A DNA stretch of 64,000 bases from Flavobacteriaceae bacterium EG-1 (GTDB lineage: Bacteria > Bacteroidota > Bacteroidia > Flavobacteriales > Flavobacteriaceae). This document shows, piece by piece, positions 37,168 through 46,037 of this stretch. The DNA lies in assembly GCF_009649685.1 (NCBI RefSeq), contig NZ_WJPK01000005.1, forward strand, positions 124,001-188,000, in the 5' to 3' direction. A model generated the notes under the pieces. The model was not told the origin of the DNA and did no database searches. It saw only the letters and a program-made list of their open reading frames with translations. How positions within the stretch are numbered: the stretch's first letter is position 1; each line of letters begins with the position of its first letter. Both the position numbers and the translations under genes were made by a program.

Positions 37168-37779
37168 ATGAAGCTTATTAAAACAAATTCCCTTATTTTT
37201 GGCAAGGACGAAAAACAAATGCCTTTAAATAAACTACATCCTAACACTTGGGTAGATGCTTATGCAGACTATCTTTTTAACTATGCCGTAGGCCGAGTAA
37301 GTGATGCTGAAATTGCACGAGACCTTGTGCAAGAAACTTTTTTCGCGGGTTTAAAATCTGCTAAAAATTATAAAGGAGATGCAACTGAACGCACTTGGTT
37401 AATTGCTATATTAAAAAGAAAAGTAATTGATTATTACCGTAAAAGTAATTCCAAAAAGGGCCGAGCTGAAGTTCGTATGAACTATAATGCTAATTCGGAC
37501 TCTGAAGGAGATTGGCTCGAAGAACAAGTGGCAGACCCTTTTAGTTCTTTTGAAAACGATGTTATTGAAAATGAGGAATTAGGACTTGCAATTCACGATT
37601 GCATATCGAAATTACCAAAAAAACAATCTTTAGTTTTCAAAATGAAAACTATTCAAGGAATGAGTACTGAAGATATTTGTAATGAACTTGACATTAATCC
37701 GTCTAACTTGTGGGTAATGATACATAGAGCACGTACTGCTCTAGTAGGTTGCTTAAATCAAAACTGGTTTGAATTATGA
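37168..37779 (+). CDS. ECF-type RNA polymerase sigma factor
   Basis: The protein has 203 residues from ATG 37168, chosen because AAGGAAGA lies at ribosome-binding distance. An in-frame ATG at 37132 would add 12 residues. Region 2 is visible as WVDAYADYLFNYAVGRVSDAEIARDLVQETF, with a following FAGLKSAKNYKG and ERTWLIAILKRKVIDYYRK. Region 4 is LPKKQSLVFKMKTIQGMSTEDICNELDINPSNLWVMIHRARTAL. The order and size fit a group 4 (ECF) sigma factor. The next gene overlaps by four bases and encodes a zinc-finger anti-sigma, so the pair is a regulatory switch. The target promoters are not evident here. Confidence 0.92.
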   Translation: MKLIKTNSLIFGKDEKQMPLNKLHPNTWVDAYADYLFNYAVGRVSDAEIARDLVQETFFAGLKSAKNYKGDATERTWLIAILKRKVIDYYRKSNSKKGRAEVRMNYNANSDSEGDWLEEQVADPFSSFENDVIENEELGLAIHDCISKLPKKQSLVFKMKTIQGMSTEDICNELDINPSNLWVMIHRARTALVGCLNQNWFEL

Positions 37780-38003
37780 CATCTTGTGAAAAAGCAGCAA
37801 TAATTTGCAATAAAGCACAGTACAATGAAGCATCTTTTATAGATAAATTAAAATTAAAATTCCATTTAATTACCTGTAAAACATGTTCAAAATTCACAAA
37901 AAAAAATGCGCAACTAACTTCTATTTGTGATAAAGCTAAATTATATAGCCTATCAGAAGCAGAAAAAGCAGCGATGAAAACTAAATTAAATAAAGAAATT
38001 TAA
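37776..38003 (+). CDS. Small zinc-finger (ZAS-type) anti-sigma factor, soluble
   Basis: The protein has only 75 residues. It carries an HxxxCxxC motif (His30, Cys34, Cys37) with further cysteines at 4, 11 and 50, the pattern of zinc-binding anti-sigma proteins such as RsrA/ChrR. There is no transmembrane helix, so it would hold the sigma factor in the cytoplasm. It starts inside the stop of the sigma gene (ATGA at 37776-37779). The Cys content suggests redox or metal control. Its stop shares TTAA (38000-38003) with the convergent UbiA-like gene. Confidence 0.82.
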   Translation: MTSCEKAAIICNKAQYNEASFIDKLKLKFHLITCKTCSKFTKKNAQLTSICDKAKLYSLSEAEKAAMKTKLNKEI

Positions 38004-38824
38004 CAGCCTTCAAAAGTTAACCAAGTTAGCATTAACCATAATATTGGAAGGGCCTCTACCCAAAAAGAAGCATAATACTTGCTTTTATTCTTATTTGAAT
38101 TTAATATCGCCATTAATAGCGTTAAACAAATAAATGTTTTTACTACAATTTCAGAATTTACAAGATTATCTTTCAAGAAAGTCAATAACATTATAATTAA
38201 TACCAACACTACACCAATTAACTTCGTATTATTTATTCCAAACCGTTGTGGTATCGTATTTAATTCGGGTGGATCATAACGTAAATCTCGAATTTCGAAA
38301 GGCAGCATTAATGCCAAAACCATTAATAATCGTTGTACAGATTCAACTACCACATCCCAACTTATAAGTTCACCATTTTGCAAAACAGGTAATAACACTG
38401 TTGCCCCAGACCAAACGATGGCAACTATTATAATTTTAAAACCACTTAAACTTCTTAAGTTCTTTGCATGCGGCAAAACTGGTATGGCATATAGGCCAGT
38501 AATAATTGAGAGAACAATTAACGTTTCCCAAGTCTCCTTATTTAAACCAAAAGCATAATAAACTACAAACACCAAAGCAACAAAACTGAAAAACTGAATA
38601 TTTTTATGATACCGATTAGCAAGAAGAATATACTTCTCAGCTTCCAATCCATATTTTACAAAATTGTAACTCGCTATAGTTCCAAAAAACAAAAAGAGAG
38701 CTAAATTACTATCAACAGGAACAGATAATGTAAAACTTGTTAACCAAACCATACAATAAACAGACAATGCCACATGAATACTGGCATCCAAATAAAAATT
38801 GTAAATACGTTTGAGAAAGTTCAC
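38000..38824 (-). CDS. Polytopic membrane protein, divergent UbiA-like
   Basis: The protein has 274 residues with eight or so hydrophobic segments. A cytoplasmic loop with LPFEIRDLRYDPPELNTIPQRFG (residues 174-196) matches the second Asp-rich motif and the following T-P..G of UbiA-superfamily prenyltransferases. The first motif, NDxxDxxxD, is not there: at the expected site after the second helix the sequence is ASYNFVKYGL. It may be a UbiA-fold protein with changed chemistry or a non-enzymatic relative. No lipid or quinone gene lies next to it. The gene faces away from gcvP. Confidence 0.7.
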   Translation of the reverse strand: MNFLKRIYNFYLDASIHVALSVYCMVWLTSFTLSVPVDSNLALFLFFGTIASYNFVKYGLEAEKYILLANRYHKNIQFFSFVALVFVVYYAFGLNKETWETLIVLSIITGLYAIPVLPHAKNLRSLSGFKIIIVAIVWSGATVLLPVLQNGELISWDVVVESVQRLLMVLALMLPFEIRDLRYDPPELNTIPQRFGINNTKLIGVVLVLIIMLLTFLKDNLVNSEIVVKTFICLTLLMAILNSNKNKSKYYASFWVEALPILWLMLTWLTFEGC

Positions 38825-38922
38825 GGTATAAATGTAACCAAACTGTTAATAAGCCATAGTTTTAGTTAAAAACTTTATACTAAGAACACTGCTTACCTTC
38901 GACTTTTATTAGGATTAATAAG

Positions 38923-38930
38923 TACTTTTG
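38923..38930 (+). promoter_or_regulatory. Candidate -7 element for gcvP
   Basis: TACTTTTG matches TAnnTTTG, 21 bases before the preferred gcvP start at 38952. No exact TTG lies 19-21 bases upstream (TTC at 38898-38900). No glycine riboswitch is visible, as the leader would be very short. Confidence 0.35.
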
Positions 38931-38951
38931 AAGACTTTATTTTTATATCTT

Positions 38952-41792
38952 ATGAAAACAGATTCGTTTGCTTTACGCCATATTGGAATTGGTAAAAAAG
39001 ATTACCCAAAAATGTTTAAAACGATTGGAGTTAATAATTTAGATCAGTTAATTTCTGAGACAATTCCTAATGACATCAGACTTAAATCAAAATTAAATTT
39101 AGAACCGGCACTAAGTGAAAACGAATATTTAGTTCATCTACAGAATTTAGCCAAAAAAAATAAGGTTTTTAAAAGTTATATAGGTCTTGGTTATCACGAA
39201 AGCTTAACTCCCTCTGTTATCAAACGGAATATCCTAGAAAACCCAGGCTGGTATACTGCTTACACCCCTTACCAAGCAGAAATAGCTCAAGGTAGATTAG
39301 AAGCGCTACTTAATTTTCAAACTATGGTTTGCGATCTTACCGGTATGGAAATAGCAAACGCTTCGCTTTTAGATGAGAGCACTGCGGCGGCCGAAGCAAT
39401 GGCTTTACTATTTGATATACGATCTCGTGAGCAGAAAAAAAATAATGTCTTAAAGTTTTTTGTATCTGAAGAAGTATTACCACAAACTCTTTCTTTACTA
39501 AAAACCAGATCAAAACCATTAAACATTGAGTTAGTTATTGGGAATCATGAAAAATTTGAATTCGCTGCTGACTATTTTGGAACACTTTTGCAATACCCAG
39601 GAAAATATGGTGAAATTTATGATTATACCGATTTTGTAAACAAGGCCAAAGAACAAAATATTAAAGTTGCAGTTGCTGCAGACATATTAAGTTTAACACT
39701 ACTAAAGGCTCCTGGTGAATTTGGTGTGGATGTTGTTGTGGGAACAACCCAAAGATTTGGTATTCCTTTAGGTTATGGTGGACCTCATGCTGCTTTTTTT
39801 GCAACTAAAGAAGCCTATAAAAGAAGTATTCCTGGACGTATTATTGGAATTACGAAAGATGTTGACGGCAAACCAGCACTACGCATGGCATTACAAACAC
39901 GAGAGCAACATATTAAACGTGATAAAGCCACCTCAAACATTTGTACTGCACAAGTACTATTAGCAGTAATGGCCGCAATGTACGCCGTATATCATGGTCC
40001 AAAAGGGTTAAAGTATATTGCTAAACAAGTACATTCAAAAGCAGCTTATTTAAGTCAGATTTTAGGTGATTTTGGAATAAAACAAAGCAATTTAAATTAC
40101 TTCGACACACTACATATAAAGGTTGAAAATGCAACTAAATTAATGCTTAAGGCGCAAGAGTTAGGCATTAATTTAAATTTGATAAATGATTCTAATGTTT
40201 CTATATCTATTAATGAAGCTACAACTACTGAAGATATTAGGACTCTTGCTACACTTTTTGGTATTGAAGAGGAAAATATACCTGAAGCATACCCCCAAGA
40301 AGTTATAGATTCAAATTTAAAAAGAAACACGCCCTATCTCGAAGATTCTGTTTTTAACACCTACCATTCTGAAACTGAGTTGATGCGATACATTAAAAGG
40401 CTAGAACGTAAAGATTTAGCCTTAAACCATTCTATGATTTCATTAGGTAGTTGCACGATGAAATTAAATGCAGCATCGGAAATGCTACCATTAAGTTGGG
40501 CCGAATGGGGTAACATTCATCCTTTTGCCCCTGTCTATCAAGCAGAAGGGTATCAAATTGCACTTAAAGAATTAGAAGACCAATTAAGTATTATTACTGG
40601 TTTTGCTGCCACATCATTGCAACCCAATTCAGGCGCCCAAGGAGAATATGCTGGGCTAATGACAATTCGTGCATTCCATGAGGCAAATGGTGAAGGCCAT
40701 AGAAATATCTGTTTAATTCCTGCTTCAGCACATGGTACTAATCCTGCTTCTGCTGTTATGGCCGGCATGAAAGTTGTTGTTACTAAAACTGATGAAAAAG
40801 GCAATATTGATGTTCATGATTTGGAAGAAAAAGCCATTCTACACAAAGATAATTTAGCCGCTTTAATGGTCACTTATCCATCAACACATGGGGTCTTTGA
40901 ATCTTCAATAAAACAAATTACACAACTAATTCATGAGCACGGTGGTCAAGTTTATATGGATGGTGCAAACATGAACGCACAAGTGGGTTTAACCAACCCA
41001 GCTACTATTGGTGCAGACGTTTGTCACCTTAATTTACATAAAACATTCGCTATACCACATGGTGGTGGCGGCCCTGGTGTAGGACCTATTTGCGTTGCGA
41101 AACAATTAGCTCCTTTTCTACCTGGAAATCCAGTGATAAAAACTGGAGGCAAAGATGCAATTACTGCTATTTCTGGAGCTCCGTGGGGTAGTTCTTTGGT
41201 TTGCTTAATATCTTATGGCTATATAAAAATGTTAGGAGAAACAGGTTTAACACAGTCTACCAAAATAGCCATCTTAAACGCCAATTATATAAAAGAAAGA
41301 TTAAATGGAAAGTTTGATGTGCTGTATTCTGGGACTAAAGGAAGAGCTGCACATGAAATGATTATTGACTGTAGACCCTTTAAAAAGAATGGTGTTGAAG
41401 TGACCGATATTGCTAAAAGATTAATGGATTATGGATTTCATGCTCCTACCGTATCCTTCCCTGTTGCAGGTACTCTTATGATAGAACCAACTGAAAGCGA
41501 AAGTCTAGGAGAACTAGATCGTTTTTGCGACGCAATGCTTGCTATCAGAGAAGAAATTGACGAAGCTACTTCCGACAACCTAAATAACGTTTTAAAAAAT
41601 GCTCCGCATACCCTTGAAATGCTCACTAGTGATGAATGGAAGTATGGTTATAGTAGACAAAAAGCCGCATTTCCTTTAAAATATGTTGCGGATAATAAGT
41701 TTTGGCCTTCTGTTAGACGGGTAGACGATGCCTATGGCGACCGTAATCTCATTTGCACTTGCACTCCTATTGAAGCTTACGCAGAAGTATAA
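38952..41792 (+). CDS. gcvP: Glycine dehydrogenase (decarboxylating), P-protein of glycine cleavage
   Basis: The protein has 946 residues from ATG 38952 ([12 protein letters not shown]), which fits the family. An in-frame start at 38928 would overlap the candidate -7 element. It is the fused single-chain P-protein: the N-terminal half has [10 protein letters not shown] and [23 protein letters not shown], the C-terminal half has [19 protein letters not shown] and the PLP-lysine segment [21 protein letters not shown] (Lys697). It decarboxylates glycine and transfers the aminomethyl group to GcvH lipoamide. gcvT and gcvH are not in this window. A weak hairpin follows the gene. Confidence 0.98.
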   Translation: MKTDSFALRHIGIGKKDYPKMFKTIGVNNLDQLISETIPNDIRLKSKLNLEPALSENEYLVHLQNLAKKNKVFKSYIGLGYHESLTPSVIKRNILENPGWYTAYTPYQAEIAQGRLEALLNFQTMVCDLTGMEIANASLLDESTAAAEAMALLFDIRSREQKKNNVLKFFVSEEVLPQTLSLLKTRSKPLNIELVIGNHEKFEFAADYFGTLLQYPGKYGEIYDYTDFVNKAKEQNIKVAVAADILSLTLLKAPGEFGVDVVVGTTQRFGIPLGYGGPHAAFFATKEAYKRSIPGRIIGITKDVDGKPALRMALQTREQHIKRDKATSNICTAQVLLAVMAAMYAVYHGPKGLKYIAKQVHSKAAYLSQILGDFGIKQSNLNYFDTLHIKVENATKLMLKAQELGINLNLINDSNVSISINEATTTEDIRTLATLFGIEEENIPEAYPQEVIDSNLKRNTPYLEDSVFNTYHSETELMRYIKRLERKDLALNHSMISLGSCTMKLNAASEMLPLSWAEWGNIHPFAPVYQAEGYQIALKELEDQLSIITGFAATSLQPNSGAQGEYAGLMTIRAFHEANGEGHRNICLIPASAHGTNPASAVMAGMKVVVTKTDEKGNIDVHDLEEKAILHKDNLAALMVTYPSTHGVFESSIKQITQLIHEHGGQVYMDGANMNAQVGLTNPATIGADVCHLNLHKTFAIPHGGGGPGVGPICVAKQLAPFLPGNPVIKTGGKDAITAISGAPWGSSLVCLISYGYIKMLGETGLTQSTKIAILNANYIKERLNGKFDVLYSGTKGRAAHEMIIDCRPFKKNGVEVTDIAKRLMDYGFHAPTVSFPVAGTLMIEPTESESLGELDRFCDAMLAIREEIDEATSDNLNNVLKNAPHTLEMLTSDEWKYGYSRQKAAFPLKYVADNKFWPSVRRVDDAYGDRNLICTCTPIEAYAEV

Positions 41793-41810
41793 AAAGCACT
41801 TTAAAGTACA

Positions 41811-41851
41811 TTAAACAAAGGTTCTTAACAATCTAAAGTACCTTTGTTTAA
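41811..41851 (+). terminator. Hairpin after gcvP, possible terminator
   Basis: A perfect 12-bp inverted repeat, TTAAACAAAGGT (41811-41822) and ACCTTTGTTTAA (41840-41851), is separated by a 17-base loop. It begins 18 bases after the gcvP stop. The T tract is weak, so termination is probable but not certain. Confidence 0.5.
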
Positions 41852-41964
41852 TTGATTTAATGACAAACAAGTTCTTGCTGAACATCATAAGATATCAATA
41901 GTTTTAAATCTACAAAACTTTAATTGTGTTAACTTGAGCATACTAGACCAAAAAACAGTTCCTC

Positions 41965-43023
41965 ATGAAAATCGGTATCTCAGGTACAGGTTGTTATATA
42001 CCTGGCCAGATTACAGAAAACAATCATTTTTCTGAAAATGAATTTCTAAATTCTGACGGCTCTCCATTAAAACATACCAATGAAGTAATTATTCAAAAAT
42101 TTAAGTCAATAACTGGCATAGGCAAAAGACGCTATGTTGAAAATAATTTAAACACTTCAGACATTGCTTACTTAGCAGCCGAAAAAGCTATTGAAGATTC
42201 AGGCATAAATAAAGAAGAAATAGACTACATTATCTTTGCTCATAATTTTGGAGATGTATCTTATGGAAAAACACAAGGCGACACACTTCCTAGCCTAGCA
42301 ACGAGAGTTAAACATCATTTAAAAATAAAAAACCCTAATTGTGTAGCTTATGATATGCTTTTTGGTTGCCCAGGCTGGATTGAAGGAGTTATACAAGCAA
42401 ATGCTTTTATTAAAAGCGGAATAGCCAAAAAATGTTTGGTTATGGGCGCAGAAACACTTTCGAGAGTAATTGATATTCACGATCGCGATTCTATGATTTA
42501 TTCCGATGGTGCTGGTGCAACAATTATTGAAGCAAACGAAGAAGGCGGTCAAATTTTAGCACACGCATCTGAAACCCATGCAAATGGTGAAGCTTACTAT
42601 CTTTTCTTTGGAAATTCATATAACAATGATATAGAAGAAGATCGAAGATATATAAAAATGTATGGTAGAAAAATTTATGAATTCGCTTTAACGGTAGTAC
42701 CACTTGCTATGAAGAATTGTCTTTTAAAAAGTGGAATAGACATTAAATCTGTTAAGAAAATATTCATTCATCAAGCAAATGAAAAAATGGATGAAGCTAT
42801 TGTTAAACGTTTCTATGAATTATTTGACATGCCTATGCCAGCCGGTATAATGCCCATGAATATATATGAAATGGGAAACAGTTCGGTAGCTACCATACCA
42901 ACGTTATATGATATGGTTCGCAATGGAAAAATAGACAAACAATCGATTGAAAAAGGAGATGTTGTTATCTTTGCAAGTGTTGGCGCTGGTATGAACGTAA
43001 ACGCCATCGTTTATCAAGTTTGA
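41965..43023 (+). CDS. 3-oxoacyl-ACP synthase III-like (KAS III) ketosynthase
   Basis: The protein has 352 residues with a thiolase fold of the FabH class. The catalytic triad is complete: Cys135 in LFGCPGWIEG, His269 in IFIHQANEKMD and Asn305 in EMGNSSVATIP. The start MKIGISGTGCYIPG is typical. Against FabH it is about 20-30 residues longer, with insertions after residue 25 and around 210-230. It is not near fabD or acpP but heads an operon with a methyltransferase and a glycosyltransferase, so a specialised condensing step for a surface lipid or secondary metabolite is more likely than bulk fatty-acid initiation (inference). Confidence 0.9.
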   Translation: MKIGISGTGCYIPGQITENNHFSENEFLNSDGSPLKHTNEVIIQKFKSITGIGKRRYVENNLNTSDIAYLAAEKAIEDSGINKEEIDYIIFAHNFGDVSYGKTQGDTLPSLATRVKHHLKIKNPNCVAYDMLFGCPGWIEGVIQANAFIKSGIAKKCLVMGAETLSRVIDIHDRDSMIYSDGAGATIIEANEEGGQILAHASETHANGEAYYLFFGNSYNNDIEEDRRYIKMYGRKIYEFALTVVPLAMKNCLLKSGIDIKSVKKIFIHQANEKMDEAIVKRFYELFDMPMPAGIMPMNIYEMGNSSVATIPTLYDMVRNGKIDKQSIEKGDVVIFASVGAGMNVNAIVYQV

Positions 43024-43036
43024 TAGCTTTTAATTT

Positions 43037-43564
43037 ATGTACGAAAAAACATTTCCAAACAAGCGCTTTCAGCATACTTTATCTTTTCTTCAAAAGCACA
43101 TTAGGACAAACGAAACTATTCTTGATCTTGGTGTTGAAAATCCCTTTTCCAAAATAATGACCGAGCAAGGTTATTCTGTTGAGAATACTAAAGGTGAAGA
43201 TTTAGATTTGAACTTTGATAGTGTCTTAACTTCAAATGCAACTGTTGCCACAGCATTTGAAATTTTTGAGCATCTAATTGCACCTTTTAATGTTCTTAAA
43301 GAAATAAAAGCAGACAAATTAGTGGCTAGTATTCCACTTAAATTATGGTTCTCCCCTGCCTACAGAAGTAAAACCGACCCCTGGGATAGACATTACCACG
43401 AATTTGAAGATTGGCAATTCGACTGGTTACTTGAAAAATCTGGTTGGGAAATTAAAGACAGGGCTAAATGGACTAACCCCGTAAAAAAGATAGGAATAAG
43501 ACCACTGCTTCGCAGTTTTACACCGCGGTATTATATTGTTTATGCTGAAAAAATTTCGAAATAG
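43037..43564 (+). CDS. Small class I SAM-dependent methyltransferase-like protein
   Basis: The protein has 175 residues. A Rossmann-type methyltransferase core is suggested by TILDLGVENPFSKIM (motif I, in which the usual GxGxG is replaced by GVENP), the acidic GEDLDLNFDSV, and ATAFEIFEHLIAPFNVLKEI (the post-motif resembling the HLxxP-like segment of type 11/12 enzymes). The C-terminal WDRHYHEFEDWQFDWLLEKSGW matches the cap often seen in this family. The substrate is unknown. It follows the KAS III gene by 13 bases and precedes the GT2 gene by 57 bases, on the same strand. Confidence 0.8.
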   Translation: MYEKTFPNKRFQHTLSFLQKHIRTNETILDLGVENPFSKIMTEQGYSVENTKGEDLDLNFDSVLTSNATVATAFEIFEHLIAPFNVLKEIKADKLVASIPLKLWFSPAYRSKTDPWDRHYHEFEDWQFDWLLEKSGWEIKDRAKWTNPVKKIGIRPLLRSFTPRYYIVYAEKISK

Positions 43565-43621
43565 AAATTGAAAAAATTTAAAGATTAAATCAATTGAATT
43601 TTCGTATTTGAAATTACAACA

Positions 43622-44473
43622 ATGAACTATTACATTATTATTCCTGCGCATAACGAAGAATCCTTTTTGGCAGATACGTTGAATTCAATTTTACGACAAA
43701 CCTTATTACCAAAAGAAGTTATTGTAGTTAATGATAATTCAACGGACAGAACCGAAGCTATCATAGACCAATTTTGTGCTAAACATGTAGTATTCAAAAA
43801 ATTGAATACACAATCTTCTACAGAACATATGCCAGGTAGTAAAGTTATTAATGCTTTCAACAAAGGCTTAGCACTATTAGATAACGATTATAATTTTCTT
43901 ATAAAATTAGATGCTGACATTATTTTACCAGACAACTATTTTGAGAAGATTGCCTATATTTTTCATGGCAACCCTAGAGTTGGAATTGCAGGTGGGTTTA
44001 TTTATGAGAAAAACTCCAATGAAGAATGGACATTAAACCATCCTATGGACAAAAATCATGTACGTGGTGCATTTAAAGCATATTCCAAAAATTGTTTTAA
44101 CGCCATAGGTGGATTAAGAAACGCTATGGGATGGGATACTTTAGACGAACTTTTAGCACAATACCATGGCTTTGAAATATTTACTGATGCTACTTTAAAA
44201 GCAAAACACTTAAGACCTACCGGTAAGGCATATAATACTAAAGCAAAACTATTACAAGGTGAAGCTATGTACACTATGGGTTATGGCTATTGGATTACTT
44301 TTATCGCTTCCTTAAAAATGGCTTGGAAATTAAAAAAGCACAATGCCTTTTTTGATAACATGGAAGGATTTTATAGCGCTAGGTCTGCAAAAAAACCACT
44401 TTTAGTTAATAAGGAAGAAGCTGAATTTATACGAAAGTATCGCTGGCAGAATATTAAACGTAAACTATTTTAA
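43622..44473 (+). CDS. Family 2 glycosyltransferase
   Basis: The protein has 283 residues. The GT-A nucleotide-binding start YYIIIPAHNEESFLADTLNSI is followed by VVNDNSTDRT and the metal-binding DAD at 97-99 (KLDADIILP). A basic C-terminus with a short hydrophobic stretch (YGYWITFIASLKMAW) suggests membrane association. GT2 enzymes use nucleotide sugars to build polysaccharides or glycolipids. Being last in the KAS III-methyltransferase operon, it may glycosylate the lipid-like product of that pathway; that is a hypothesis. Confidence 0.92.
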   Translation: MNYYIIIPAHNEESFLADTLNSILRQTLLPKEVIVVNDNSTDRTEAIIDQFCAKHVVFKKLNTQSSTEHMPGSKVINAFNKGLALLDNDYNFLIKLDADIILPDNYFEKIAYIFHGNPRVGIAGGFIYEKNSNEEWTLNHPMDKNHVRGAFKAYSKNCFNAIGGLRNAMGWDTLDELLAQYHGFEIFTDATLKAKHLRPTGKAYNTKAKLLQGEAMYTMGYGYWITFIASLKMAWKLKKHNAFFDNMEGFYSARSAKKPLLVNKEEAEFIRKYRWQNIKRKLF

Positions 44474-44517
44474 TCAAAAAAAAATGCCGCTCCTAGAGCG
44501 GCATTTTTTTTTGATTA
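44471..44517. terminator. Bidirectional terminator between convergent operons
   Basis: A perfect palindrome of 22 bp per arm around the 3-base loop CTA (44493-44495): a run of A, then ATGCCGCTC / GAGCGGCAT, then a run of T. It can end transcription from both the GT2 operon (plus) and the ompH operon (minus). Confidence 0.92.
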
Positions 44518-44527
44518 GTCTAGTAAT

Positions 44528-45037
44528 TTATATACCTAATTCTGCTTTTACATCTACTAAAATGTCTTTGCCTTTTGCAACAATTAACGGACCACCTTGT
44601 TGTGCATCAATTATATAATCGAAACCTTGCTCGGCAGCCACTTTTTCAATTGCAGCCTTTGCTTTATCTGAAATAGGAGCAAAAAGCTCACCCTGCTTCT
44701 TCTGAAGCTCTCTTGAAGCAGCTTGTTCAGCTTCTTGAATGTTCTTTTGAACACCTTGAAGTTCTATTGCTCTTTTTTCATTCTCTTCTTTTGATTTAGC
44801 AGCAGCTTCATTCTGATATAATGTAGCTTTATTTTGGAATTCAGCCATTGAACTTTCTATATCTGCTCTATACGTTTCGGATAACTTCTTTAATTCAGCC
44901 TCAGCAGCTTTCATTTCTGGCATTGATGTTAATAACTGTGTCACATCAATATGGGCAACTTTGCTCTGTGCATTTACAAATCCGGTTGCAGCGATAAATA
45001 ATACTAAAGCTACCGCTATTTTCTTTACTTGTTTCAT
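44528..45037 (-). CDS. OmpH/Skp-family periplasmic chaperone
   Basis: The protein has 169 residues with a signal peptide ending at FVNAQ. The mature sequence SKVAHIDVTQLLTSMPEMKAAEAELKKL starts an Skp-like fold with a long Glu/Lys/Ala coiled-coil arm (about residues 45-125). Skp proteins hold unfolded outer-membrane proteins on their way to the Bam complex. It is the last gene of the bamA operon, as in other Bacteroidota, and follows a second ompH gene. Confidence 0.95.
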   Translation of the reverse strand: MKQVKKIAVALVLFIAATGFVNAQSKVAHIDVTQLLTSMPEMKAAEAELKKLSETYRADIESSMAEFQNKATLYQNEAAAKSKEENEKRAIELQGVQKNIQEAEQAASRELQKKQGELFAPISDKAKAAIEKVAAEQGFDYIIDAQQGGPLIVAKGKDILVDVKAELGI

Positions 45038-45086
45038 TTGAGTATACTATTTGAGTGTTAATTACTTGTGGTTAATTATTTTAAAT

Positions 45087-45929
45087 TTAACTATCGTCTC
45101 TACTTTCAGAATCAGAATCATCCTTATCCTTATTGCGTTCTGCTTCTTTAGCATCTTTCTCTGCTTGTCGCTCTTCTAAGAGTTTCTTTCTTCGCGCTTC
45201 GTACGCTTTCTTTCGTTCTTCACGCAATTTTATTTGCTCGGCTCTTCTTTCATCTGCTGTTTTAGCTCTCGCTTCTTCTGCCTGTTTAGCTCTTTCTTGT
45301 CTTTCAATTAAAGCCTCACTTATTCTTTCTTCTTCTCCTTCAACATCAAATTCATCTACGCGACTCTTATTTTCTTTCTTCTTAGGTTTGCTTACTTTTC
45401 TGGTTCTAGCAATACCCCTAAGAATTAAATCGCTAATATCGTGCCTTTTTTCGGAATACAACATTACAACATCCGCAGATTTATCAAAAATAAAATCGTA
45501 TTTTTTATTAGCACCTATCTTTTGCACCTCATTAAATACCTGATCCTGTATCGGCTGAATCAACATTCTTTTTTGCACCACTAAATCTCCTTGCGGTCCA
45601 AAACGGTCTTGTTGATACTCAACCATTTCTTTTTCAGCAATCGCAATTTCTTCCTCGCGCTCAGAAATTAATTCATCTGTTAAAAGTACGCGTTCAGACA
45701 TTAAATCTTTTTTCATCTGCTCAACAGCACTCTGCTTTTGCTCTACTTCTACTTTCCACTTTTGAACTTTATTTTCCAATTGTTCAGTAGCATCTCTATA
45801 TTCTTCAACATTTTCTAAAATATATTCCATATCTACATAGGCCATTCGAACTCCACGAGCTTGCGCTATCGCATTCGATGAAAACAGCACTATTGCCAAA
45901 AGTAAAAGAACGTTCGATTTTGTCTTCAT
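45087..45929 (-). CDS. OmpH/Skp-family periplasmic chaperone with long charged C-terminus
   Basis: The protein has 280 residues. A signal peptide (ending AIAQ) is followed by an Skp core starting RMAYVDMEYILENVEEY and a coiled-coil arm. Beyond the core (from about residue 185) is a 95-residue extension made almost entirely of Lys, Arg, Glu, Ala and Asp, probably a single helix ending in a disordered acidic DKDDSDSESRDDS tail. Paired ompH genes after bamA are conserved in this phylum; the long variant is probably the second Skp-like chaperone. The extension is unusual in composition. Confidence 0.93.
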   Translation of the reverse strand: MKTKSNVLLLLAIVLFSSNAIAQARGVRMAYVDMEYILENVEEYRDATEQLENKVQKWKVEVEQKQSAVEQMKKDLMSERVLLTDELISEREEEIAIAEKEMVEYQQDRFGPQGDLVVQKRMLIQPIQDQVFNEVQKIGANKKYDFIFDKSADVVMLYSEKRHDISDLILRGIARTRKVSKPKKKENKSRVDEFDVEGEEERISEALIERQERAKQAEEARAKTADERRAEQIKLREERKKAYEARRKKLLEERQAEKDAKEAERNKDKDDSDSESRDDS

Positions 45930-46037
45930 TTCTTAATCGGTTTAAACTATAGAAAATATCGTGCCAAATTTACTAAAACTTTTAAAATGAAGCGTTTAGC
46001 ATATGTCATGATTAATTTTCCGAACTAATTTTTATGT

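Noticed and set aside
41839-41846. TACCTTTG as a promoter for the KAS III gene
   Set aside because: It falls within the right arm of the hairpin after gcvP and has no TTG at the right distance.
45133-45543. 136-residue Ser/Phe/Leu-rich frame on the plus strand
   Set aside because: It is the antisense of the charged Lys/Glu/Arg region of the long ompH gene; such codons read in reverse give Ser/Leu/Phe runs.
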